DNA from: an uncultured Eubacteriales bacterium
GTDB taxonomy: Bacteria; Bacillota; Clostridia; Oscillospirales; CAG-382
Reading direction: 5' to 3'
Assembly (NCBI GenBank): GCA_900548115.1
Contig: URJL01000001.1
Coordinates: 1-64,000, forward strand
DNA: 64,000 bases
Below are positions 51,125 to 58,785 of the stretch, one piece after another. Position 1 is the stretch's first letter. Each line of letters starts with the position of its first letter. The position numbers were made by a program, and so were the translations under genes. Below the pieces are notes generated by a model. The model was not told the DNA's origin. It was given only the letters and a program-made list of their open reading frames with translations, and did not search any database.

Positions 51125-52420
51125 ATGAGTTATAAGCGTTTTTCGACGGCAAGACCCGAACCTTTGCCGCATTTTTCGGAGCCGACCGTTCCGTCGATCG
51201 CCGAGAGCGTTTCGACCGTCGAGATCGGGAAAACGGACGGCAACGAAATCGAAAAAATCGAAAAAGCCGCCGCAACGATCGAATTTGCCTCGCGCAAAAT
51301 TCGGCGCGCGAAAAGCTACGGACGAGTATTCCGAGCTTTTTTGCTTTTGTCGGTTTTGGGGCTTTTGTGCGCGCCGTTCACGCCGGGCGGAAAGCGGGCG
51401 CAGGACATTACCTGCGGACTTCTGACCGCCGACGAAGCGGTATTACGCGAACGTCTCGTCGGATTTATTCGTGCTTTGTCCGCACAGGAGCAGCCAGAAA
51501 ATACCGTTTCCGACGCGACCCTTTTCCCTACTTCGGATGCGGAGCTTTCGGAAGCTTCCGGAGTTTCGGAAACGTTTTTTCTGCCGAATACCGAGAAAAA
51601 GCCCTCCGAAAATGCCGATAACGCGGTTTTATCTGATAACAACCCAAGTGCCGAACCCGTAAAGACGACACGCACTTCGGAAAGCGCGCTTATCAACGAG
51701 ACCGCATACAGTATCGATCTCGGCGCGCTTTCGGAAACGCCGTATCCGATCCCGCTTCTTTCGGACGCAGAGAGCGCCGACGCGGTGGATGTGTTCGGCG
51801 AGAACAGCCCGTCGGTTCTCATTCTGCACACCCACGGCACCGAATGCTATGCCGACGCGCCGAATGCGTCGAATTACCGTACCGACGACACGGCGCAAAA
51901 CGTCGTGTCGGTTGGCGACGCGCTTGCCGAAGCGCTGAGCGAGGAGGGCATTTCGGTGCTGCACTGTCGGGAAATGTTCGACAAGGATTCGTTCATCAAG
52001 GCTTATCAAAACTCCGCCCGTGCTGCGCGGGATTATCTTTCCCGCTATCCGTCGATACGCTATATCATCGACCTTCACCGCGACGCCGTTCCCGACGGAG
52101 ACGGATATGCCGACCTTTCGACCGAGCTTTTCGGCGAAAAATGCGCGCGCTTGATGCTGGTTGTCGGAACCGACGAGGCAGGAGCAAATCACCCCAACTG
52201 GCAAAGCAATCTGCGCGTTGCACAGGCGATCCAAAACAGCGCCGAGAAAAAATATCCGTCGCTGATGCGCGGAATCAATCTGCGCCGCGCAAGCTTTAAT
52301 CAGCAGATCGCGAGCGGTTATTTTCTTTTAGAGGCAGGCTCGTGCGGCGGGGAACTTTCCGAAGCGCAAAAAAGCGTGCGTCTTTTCGCTAAGTCCTTCG
52401 CCGACGTGATAAAGGAATGA
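51125..52420 (+). CDS. spoIIP: Stage II sporulation protein P
   Basis: This 431-residue protein is a peptidoglycan amidase/endopeptidase needed for septal thinning and engulfment, in complex with SpoIID and SpoIIM. One hydrophobic helix lies near residues 68-84 (FRAFLLLSVLGLLCAPF), then a long acidic, Ser/Thr-rich stalk, then the catalytic domain with SVLILHTHGTECYADA, DTAQNVVSVGDALAEAL, IRYIIDLHRDAVPDGDG and NQQIASGYFLLEAGSCG. The zinc-ligand histidine and glutamate motifs are present. GAGGCGG precedes the start. A CATATACT element at 51082-51089 could be a sigma-E type -10 (low confidence). Confidence 0.92.
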   Translation: MSYKRFSTARPEPLPHFSEPTVPSIAESVSTVEIGKTDGNEIEKIEKAAATIEFASRKIRRAKSYGRVFRAFLLLSVLGLLCAPFTPGGKRAQDITCGLLTADEAVLRERLVGFIRALSAQEQPENTVSDATLFPTSDAELSEASGVSETFFLPNTEKKPSENADNAVLSDNNPSAEPVKTTRTSESALINETAYSIDLGALSETPYPIPLLSDAESADAVDVFGENSPSVLILHTHGTECYADAPNASNYRTDDTAQNVVSVGDALAEALSEEGISVLHCREMFDKDSFIKAYQNSARAARDYLSRYPSIRYIIDLHRDAVPDGDGYADLSTELFGEKCARLMLVVGTDEAGANHPNWQSNLRVAQAIQNSAEKKYPSLMRGINLRRASFNQQIASGYFLLEAGSCGGELSEAQKSVRLFAKSFADVIKE

Positions 52421-52460
52421 CCGTCGAAAGCACAAAACCAAAAACGGAGGAACGTAAAAA

Positions 52461-52817
52461 ATGGGGAAACACAGCGACCGATTTTCTTTTTTTCTGACTC
52501 TTTTTCTGACCCTTGTCTTTTTGTTGTACGCCGTCACGGCATTGAAAAAGAACGAGCTTGCTCTCTTTGATCTTTTTTCATTTGACTTTGACAGCGCGAC
52601 TCTTCGGTTGGGCGACGACGAATACACGATGGATCCCGCCGTAAAGGAAACGCTTCTCGCGGGCGCAAGCGGGGCGCGGGAGGCAGAAAAACTCTTATTT
52701 CCGACTCCTGTGCGGGAGGCGGCAGACGACCTTTTCGAAGGCATTTTTTCCTCCGCCGCGCTCGTTTTCTCGGGCATTAATTCCGCAATTGACACGCTGG
52801 TGCGAGGGAATATGTAA
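52461..52817 (+). CDS. Small single-helix membrane protein downstream of spoIIP
   Basis: This 118-residue protein has a hydrophobic N-terminal helix (FFLTLFLTLVFLLYAVTAL) that is either an anchor or a signal, then a short acidic extracytoplasmic domain rich in Asp/Ala/Phe with two amphipathic helices (EAADDLFEGIFSSAALVFSG). I do not recognise the family. It lies 40 bp after spoIIP with GGAGG before the ATG and ends at a terminator, so it is part of the spoIIP unit and may act in engulfment or spore development. Confidence 0.7.
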   Translation: MGKHSDRFSFFLTLFLTLVFLLYAVTALKKNELALFDLFSFDFDSATLRLGDDEYTMDPAVKETLLAGASGAREAEKLLFPTPVREAADDLFEGIFSSAALVFSGINSAIDTLVRGNM

Positions 52818-52845
52818 CGGGAAATGTTCATAACGCAAAAAGCAG

Positions 52846-52878
52846 CCCCGCTCGAAAATACATTTTCGAGCGGGGTTT
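52846..52878 (+). terminator. Terminator after the spoIIP operon
   Basis: CCCCGCTCGAAAA (52846-52858) pairs perfectly with TTTTCGAGCGGGG (52863-52875) around TACA, followed by TTTG. Confidence 0.75.
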
Positions 52879-52974
52879 GCTGTCTTCTCCGCCGTCCGAA
52901 AAAAGGGGGAAATCGGACGGCGGAAAAGGTTATGGGTCTATCAAAGGAGCTTTGCCCTTGATGTATAAAGCTGT

Positions 52975-55900
52975 TTACGCGTCTTTTGCAAGAGCGTTCA
53001 GGCGTTCGATCTGGGCGTCGGTAAAGGTCGCACTTTCATCTGCGAGAGCCGCCTTTGCCACTGCGGCGATCGAAGTTGCATACCGGTCACCGTAGAAGGT
53101 GTACGAAACGCCGTTTGCGGTATTGTACGTGATATACGGAACGACTGCATAGCGGCGCGTGTAATTCGCTTCCTCGATACCCGTTACGCAAACCGTATAG
53201 CGGAACGCATTTTCATCCGCAGCAAAAATGTTCTTTGCGGGAACGGTATATGCGTTTTCGGTCTCCTTGGTGAGCGCTTCGTTCTCGGCAAGATAGGACT
53301 CGGGTAGGATAACAAATCCCGTTCCCTCGTTCGTATCGTCGCTTTCGGTCTTCTGCGTAAACGCAGCGCCCGAAGCACCGAGAGCCTTAAACAGATCCAT
53401 GGTGAATTCGTTTACAAAGCGGAGTCCCTCTTCGCCCGTAAGACGAACCTGTGCGCCGAGCACGTTAAACTGACTTTCGGTACGGATCGGGAGGAAGTGT
53501 GCGGTGAGAACATCTCCCTTGCGGAGTGCGTCGCCGTTCTTAACAGCCTTCTCACCCTTAAACCAACCGATAAAGAGCGCACCGTCTCTCGAAAGAATCG
53601 AAGATTCGGTAAAGGCTGCGATCGAGTCTTTTCCGACCGTAATGCTGCCTGCCGCTTCGTCGATATACGAGCCGTTTCCGTCCTCCGTTATAACAACCGT
53701 GCTTCCGTAGGTTACGGTATGTGTTCCGGGCGTAAGCGTATAAAGGTCGTTATCGGTAATTGCAATCCTATCTCCGTCTATAAACAAAGCGCCGCTTTGT
53801 GAAACGATCTTGAAGGTTCCGACCGTGTCGGTATCGGTTACCGTACCTCCGACGGCGCTGTTGACGATATAACGCTTGCCGTTGTCGGTTTCCGAAGGAA
53901 GTGCCGGGAAGGTAAGACCGTTGTTGGCAATAAATTGCGTATCGGCATACGAAACCGCGCGGGGACCCGTGGTGATCGAATTGATTTTGCCGCCGCTGTA
54001 CAGCACGGTTACGGTTCCGGTGAATCTTACTCCGCCGGTCACAGATCCATACGAGTCAGGACCGAGAATGAGCGAGTCAAGCGTACCGCCGTTTATCGTA
54101 ACCTTGGCGCCGTCGCAGGTGCGGGTAGTGCCCTGTGAGTTATAGAACGGACCGATATAGGCAATATTAACGCTGCCGCTGTCCATACGGAAATTTTGGA
54201 ACGACGTATTCCCGTTTTGACGACCCATATGGAGCTTCGGTCTGTGGGTCGTTCCGCTATACGGAAGGTTCTTGACGTTCTTGCCGAAGGTTACGGGGTT
54301 CTGGTCATTTACAATGAAGTTGTTGTTTGCCCGAATCTTAAAATTGATATTCTCGAAAATTGCGGGGCCCTTGGTGCAGAACTGCGCCACCCAACCGAGC
54401 GAACCGTTTTCGGTCGACGAGAAGGTGATGGTTCCCGTGTGGTTGGCGCCCGTCACGGCATAATCCGAGGCTTGGCTTTCGTTGTAATCGTCGAGGAACA
54501 TAATCGTAAAGTCTCGATCCGCTCCCGCAATGTTGATGGCCTCCTTGATGGTTTTAACGGGGGCGTCCGCCGTAAGACCGAGTCCCGAACGTTCCGCCGA
54601 CTGCTTTACGTAAAGGACGGGAACCTCGCTGTTTTCCAGCCATCGCGCCGTAAAGGTGACGGCGGTCTCGCCGAGAAGATAGGTATCGCCGGGAGCATAA
54701 ACCGTATCGTCTCCCTCCGTCCTCCAGCCCGCAAAGGTGTAGCCGCTCTTAGCAAAGGGGTTGACGGGAAGCGTGATCGAATTGTTCGCACTTCCGATCG
54801 TTTCGACCGTATTGCCGCTGCCGTCGGCGTAAATCACATCGATCGAATCGTCTGCCCGGAAGACAATCTCCGTCGTTCCGGCATTGAGCGTATAGAATCC
54901 TCCTTCGTCGGGAAGAAGCTTTACGCCGTTTGCATACGGGGCATCGCCCTCCTTATCGGGAGTGAGCGTATAGCTCGTGCAAATACCGTTCTCTCCGCGG
55001 ACAAGCTCGGCTTTACCGCCCGAAACGGTCAGAACGACATCCGCAAGGTTGCCGGAAAGATCAAGACCGGTGTCGGAAGCAAGCTCGTGGTTGTTGCTGA
55101 TGATGATCTTTTTGCCCGACGTGATCAGCGGCTGATTCTGCGTTATGCCGATCGATCTTCCCGCAAGGCTGCCGCCCGCCGCTTTGATCTCGGCATTATT
55201 AAAGAGGAGAACGTAGTCGCCGTTTACGCGCATTCTGCGCGTGTCGGAGGTAACAAAATTCTGAGACGAGCCGTAAGAGAAGTCGCCCTTAAATTTACCG
55301 CCGCTTACGTTGATAAACGCGCTGCCGTTCAAAATAGCCGTCGTTGAGGCAGGGAAAACGGAGACGAAGCTTCCGCCGTAGATGTTCAGATAAATGTCGC
55401 CGTTTACGGTCTGGATACCGCCGTCTGCCGTGCCCTTTCCGTTACGGGAGATGACGCGGATATGATTGAACGAACCTCCGTAGTAGTTATAAATCGTGTC
55501 TCCCGTGACGGTGTGCGTTCTGCCGTATTCGGCAGCCGCACCGCCTTCACCGAACGAGCCGTTATGGAAATCGATCTTGTTCGCTTTTCCGTTATTGCTC
55601 TGACCGTAATAGATGGTCTTTTCGCTCTTGAAGTTTTTACCGAAGGTGAGAACGTTTCCGTTTGTGCGCGTCCAGCTTTCCCATCCGGCGCCCGCCATGG
55701 TAAGGCTGTCAAACTCGGTGTCTCCGCCGTAGATCTCAAGCTTTTGGTTGGTAAGATATGCCGTCGAGTCAAGACCGATGAGCATGATCTTGCCGCGCGC
55801 CTCCGACGTATCGGAGAAGACCTGCGTGCCGGTGAAATAAATCGTACCGCCGACGGGAAAAAGAGCCGTTATGGCATCGGCAATTGCTTCGTACGCTTCA

Positions 55901-57888
55901 TACGTCTTTCCGCCGACCGTTACCGAACCCGTTTCGGAAACGTAAGCGATCGCGCTTCCGTCGTTCTGAAGGGTTCTTTCACCCGAGGTGTTATACAGAA
56001 TCGGCATTTCCTGATGGAAGCTTATGTTGTTCAGGTAGGCAACCTGTCCTGCGGGAACGGTATTTCCCTTGGCATCTGTGCCGTAAGGGTAGAAATACAC
56101 CTGCTTCAGGATCATGCCGGGATAGGTCTCGGCAAGCCATGCCGCCGTCTCGGTATAGTCAAAATACTGTGTGACCCACTTGTTTGTGACAACGGGAGCG
56201 GAGCGTTGTGTATAAAGGTAGCCCGCATCCTCGCCGCTGCCCGTTATCCAGTTGAGCGCGTCGTTGCCTACGTTGTTTACCTGACAAATACGGAACGCCG
56301 CTTGATTTTCGGCGCTTCCCGCCGTATCCTCATAATAGTAGGTGACGGCAATATACTTTGTACCGGGGAAGGAAATGTTGTAGGCCATACATTCCCACCA
56401 GTTAAGACCGATCGTGGCGGTCGAAGACGTTTTCGGCGTCAAGGCTCTTGCCGAAAGACCGTGAAAGTCTGCCGCCGCGTCAAAGGTTCCCGCGCCGTCC
56501 AAGCTGCATCCCGAGGAAAGATCCGAAGCCTTTACGACCGTCGGGAGATAAATAACCTTTGTGTCGGGAGCCGTCGCGGGATGTACCGTCGAGGGATCGC
56601 CGTCCACATAGATGTAGCGCAGATCGGCGCGAACACCGTCCGCATTCTGATCGAGGACGTATTCGGCACGCCACTCGCGATCTGCAAGACCGTTGATAAT
56701 GGCGGCGGGAATCGGCAGACCTGTGGAATAGTTCTTGATAAGCGAGGTTTTGCCGCTGTAGGTGACGCTTTCATCGTCCACGGCGGTGATCGTCCATTTC
56801 AGGCTTCCGCTTGCGGGATAGCCGAAGTTGTAAAAGCCCGTGCCGCGCCCCTTGAAGGTGTAGGCAAAGGAGGCGTTACGGTTGTTCGAGGTAATCGTGC
56901 CGTTGCTCGAAGCCTTAACGCTTTCGCCGCTCCTTGCGTTGAGCGTAAAGCCGTTCAGGTCTTTCTGCGTAAAGCCCGCATCCTTAAAGCTGATATAACG
57001 TCCGTTTAAGATCAGCTTTGAAGCGTCGGAATAGGTCGTTTCGGGAAGCACGATGTCGGTGTACGTGCCCGTGCGGACTACTTCGTTACTGAAAAGCTGT
57101 TTTTCGAGATAATCGGTGATGGTCTTGGCATAGATCACATAGCCCGCATCGTTGGGATGGCAGGAGTCGGTGATATATTTCTTCCAGATTGCGTCGTTCG
57201 CTGTGAAAGAGGTCTGTCCCGATTCCTCTGCCATGACATCGACAAGAGCGCGTCCGACGTTGAGCTGCGGAAGGTTGTAATGCTCCGCCAGTCTGCGGTG
57301 CGCCTCAAAGCAAGCGCCGCCCTCGGTGCCGTTCTTCAGATAAGCGTTGGCAAACGAAACGTCGGTCGTGAAGACGGGAATGATCTGGATCTTCGGGTTT
57401 ACGGCATAAGCCTGACGGAGGATCGATTCATAATAAATCGCCGCGTCGGTGCCGTTTATGGAGTCGTAACCGTCGTTGATCGAATACTCGATGAAGAGTA
57501 CGTCGGGAGCGCCTTCGTCGCAATGACCGTCCCGGTAAAAACGGTAAGCGCCGAAAAAGCTGCCCGTCGCACCGATTCCCGCGTCAATGTTGGTGACGGT
57601 CTTGCCGTAGGCGGAATCCTCGCCCACCGTTTCGGTGAACCATTTTCCGACCAAAGCGCGCCAGCTGCCTTCATTGGCTTGACTCGCACCGGCGCCCGCC
57701 GTGACCGATCCGCCGAGATACACGACGCGAAGATCGGTATCGCTCTCGTTGTTCAAGATATACGCAAGATTGGAAAGATCGCTTGCGGGGAGTGCGAACT
57801 CCTCGGCACTTGCGGCAAACGGCACACAGCCGATCGCAAGAAGAACCGAAAGCACAAGCGCAAGCGCGCGCATACTGTGGTGTTTCAT
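52975..57888 (-). CDS. Large secreted SGNH hydrolase / beta-helix protein
   Basis: This 1637-residue protein starts MKHHSMRALA with a signal peptide (about 1-28, cleavage near ASA-EE). Residues about 35-285 are a GDSL/SGNH esterase: VVYLGGSVTAGAG carries the nucleophile S61, and DSCHPNDAGY near residue 240 supplies the Asp/His pair. Two beta-sandwich regions follow (about 290-640). Two parallel beta-helix blocks with repeated GGSF/GGKF turns (about 680-960 and 1115-1380) each begin with a TFGKN strand and look like an internal duplication. InlB-type repeats appear near 1050 (FAGWRTEGDD) and 1436 (FIGWFKGEK). The last 150 residues form a conserved-looking C-terminal module. No LPxTG, S-layer or dockerin motif is visible. 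Likely role: deacylating or binding extracellular plant glycans. The start 57888 follows GGAAGGGGAAAA. Confidence 0.82.
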   Translation of the reverse strand: MKHHSMRALALVLSVLLAIGCVPFAASAEEFALPASDLSNLAYILNNESDTDLRVVYLGGSVTAGAGASQANEGSWRALVGKWFTETVGEDSAYGKTVTNIDAGIGATGSFFGAYRFYRDGHCDEGAPDVLFIEYSINDGYDSINGTDAAIYYESILRQAYAVNPKIQIIPVFTTDVSFANAYLKNGTEGGACFEAHRRLAEHYNLPQLNVGRALVDVMAEESGQTSFTANDAIWKKYITDSCHPNDAGYVIYAKTITDYLEKQLFSNEVVRTGTYTDIVLPETTYSDASKLILNGRYISFKDAGFTQKDLNGFTLNARSGESVKASSNGTITSNNRNASFAYTFKGRGTGFYNFGYPASGSLKWTITAVDDESVTYSGKTSLIKNYSTGLPIPAAIINGLADREWRAEYVLDQNADGVRADLRYIYVDGDPSTVHPATAPDTKVIYLPTVVKASDLSSGCSLDGAGTFDAAADFHGLSARALTPKTSSTATIGLNWWECMAYNISFPGTKYIAVTYYYEDTAGSAENQAAFRICQVNNVGNDALNWITGSGEDAGYLYTQRSAPVVTNKWVTQYFDYTETAAWLAETYPGMILKQVYFYPYGTDAKGNTVPAGQVAYLNNISFHQEMPILYNTSGERTLQNDGSAIAYVSETGSVTVGGKTYEAYEAIADAITALFPVGGTIYFTGTQVFSDTSEARGKIMLIGLDSTAYLTNQKLEIYGGDTEFDSLTMAGAGWESWTRTNGNVLTFGKNFKSEKTIYYGQSNNGKANKIDFHNGSFGEGGAAAEYGRTHTVTGDTIYNYYGGSFNHIRVISRNGKGTADGGIQTVNGDIYLNIYGGSFVSVFPASTTAILNGSAFINVSGGKFKGDFSYGSSQNFVTSDTRRMRVNGDYVLLFNNAEIKAAGGSLAGRSIGITQNQPLITSGKKIIISNNHELASDTGLDLSGNLADVVLTVSGGKAELVRGENGICTSYTLTPDKEGDAPYANGVKLLPDEGGFYTLNAGTTEIVFRADDSIDVIYADGSGNTVETIGSANNSITLPVNPFAKSGYTFAGWRTEGDDTVYAPGDTYLLGETAVTFTARWLENSEVPVLYVKQSAERSGLGLTADAPVKTIKEAINIAGADRDFTIMFLDDYNESQASDYAVTGANHTGTITFSSTENGSLGWVAQFCTKGPAIFENINFKIRANNNFIVNDQNPVTFGKNVKNLPYSGTTHRPKLHMGRQNGNTSFQNFRMDSGSVNIAYIGPFYNSQGTTRTCDGAKVTINGGTLDSLILGPDSYGSVTGGVRFTGTVTVLYSGGKINSITTGPRAVSYADTQFIANNGLTFPALPSETDNGKRYIVNSAVGGTVTDTDTVGTFKIVSQSGALFIDGDRIAITDNDLYTLTPGTHTVTYGSTVVITEDGNGSYIDEAAGSITVGKDSIAAFTESSILSRDGALFIGWFKGEKAVKNGDALRKGDVLTAHFLPIRTESQFNVLGAQVRLTGEEGLRFVNEFTMDLFKALGASGAAFTQKTESDDTNEGTGFVILPESYLAENEALTKETENAYTVPAKNIFAADENAFRYTVCVTGIEEANYTRRYAVVPYITYNTANGVSYTFYGDRYATSIAAVAKAALADESATFTDAQIERLNALAKDA

Positions 57889-58130
57889 GTCTTTTCCCCT
57901 TCCAAAAAATAATGTATTTATGATAAAACCCCTCAGGGTCTTCATACGGGCAGCCTATAACGGGCGTTTGTTTAAAACATAGCCGCTTGGGCACGGACCT
58001 GTCTTTGTCTTTGTTCTCTTCCGTTTCACCGACTCGCGCAGCCACATGCATTGCTGAAGCTCGGCAAAGATGAGCTTTTTTCGGAACAGCAAGCAAAATG
58101 AACAAAAATACGGATGTTTTCCACCCTATA
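57889..58130 (-). promoter_or_regulatory. Long structured 5' leader of the SGNH protein gene
   Basis: From the promoter at 58137-58165 the minus-strand transcript runs about 240 nt before the start codon. It contains two abutting hairpins, CAGC/GCTG (58056-58039) and AAGCTC/GAGCTT (58077-58057), then an unstructured purine-rich segment and a GC-rich part (57957-57999) with no reading frame. The length and hairpins suggest a cis-regulatory RNA; I could not match it to a riboswitch class by eye. Confidence 0.45.
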
Positions 58131-58136
58131 TGTACC

Positions 58137-58165
58137 ATAATACACAAAACCGAACCGAAAGTCAA
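58137..58165 (-). promoter_or_regulatory. Promoter of the SGNH protein gene
   Basis: On the minus strand TTGACT (58165-58160) and TATTAT (58142-58137) are 17 bp apart. Confidence 0.6.
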
Positions 58166-58591
58166 GAGAAAAAGCCGCACACATCGCCGCGAAGCAACAT
58201 TTTTCCGATTCGGCGGGTTTTCATGACAAATCGCGCACCGACGCGGCAAAAATTCGCTCTCTTTTTCGTGCGGTTTTATGTTTTTCAATCGCATTTATTT
58301 TTTATTGTATCGCCAAAGCGAAAAAATGTCCATACAAAATCCTGCGGCATGTGGGCGATTCGAAAGAAAAATGCATATAATCGTCCGGCATTTTGTTAAA
58401 AATGCCGACTTTATATCAGTGTACCCCTTTTCGTGCAAAAAGTCGTTTCGTTTTGTGACAGACGCTTTTCGAATTGTGACCGTTTGGAAGCTCCCGCGCG
58501 CACAAAACGAAGACGTTCGGAATAGTATACATTTATAAATCCGTCCAATTCAGGCAAAATATCGCAAAAATTAAAAAAATTACAAAACCGT
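58166..58591. other. AT-rich intergenic stretch without a gene
   Basis: I see no supported gene, hairpin or repeat in these 426 bases. Open frames crossing it on both strands lack ribosome binding sites and family resemblance. Confidence 0.5.
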
Positions 58592-58620
58592 TTGAAATAT
58601 TTTGAAAAATGCGATATACT
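58592..58620 (+). promoter_or_regulatory. Orphan plus-strand promoter
   Basis: TTGAAA (58592-58597), 17 bp, TATACT (58615-58620). No protein gene follows in this direction before the terminator at 58733-58772. Confidence 0.55.
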
Positions 58621-58626
58621 TATACA

Positions 58627-58772
58627 CGGAATCTTAAAAAAATTAAGGGCTTGCAAAGGTGTATACCTTTACAAACTCTGTTTCTTTTTCTTCGTTCATG
58701 CGGTTTGTTCTTCTTTTCCGCCTTTTTCCGACAAAAAAATCCCGCACATAAAAAACTGTGCGGGATTTTTTT
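58627..58772 (+). ncRNA. Candidate small RNA of about 146 nt
   Basis: A good promoter (58592-58620) is followed, 110 nt later, by a strong terminator (58733-58772) with no start codon carrying a ribosome binding site in between. The body includes AAAGGTGTATACCTTT (58656-58671), a small hairpin, then a pyrimidine-rich run. The product would be a 146-nt RNA lying convergent to pnp. The terminator may belong only to pnp, in which case there may be no small RNA. Confidence 0.4.
58733..58772. terminator. Bidirectional terminator downstream of pnp
   Basis: AAAAAAATCCCGCACA (58733-58748) pairs perfectly with TGTGCGGGATTTTTTT (58757-58772). A- and T-tracts on both flanks terminate pnp (ends 58786, minus strand) and any plus-strand transcript. 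Confidence 0.9.
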
Positions 58773-58785
58773 CAATTAAATTAAA

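Noticed and set aside
54196..57009. Long plus-strand frames (383 and 515 codons)
   Set aside because: Antisense to the large secreted protein, whose signal peptide and SGNH motifs fix the minus strand as coding.
57889..58130. c-di-GMP, cobalamin or SAM riboswitch
   Set aside because: None of the conserved core strings of these classes could be located with confidence, so the leader is reported only as a candidate of unknown class.
58070..58538. Open frames of 109 and 86 codons in the intergenic region
   Set aside because: No ribosome binding site, no motif, composition like non-coding AT-rich DNA.
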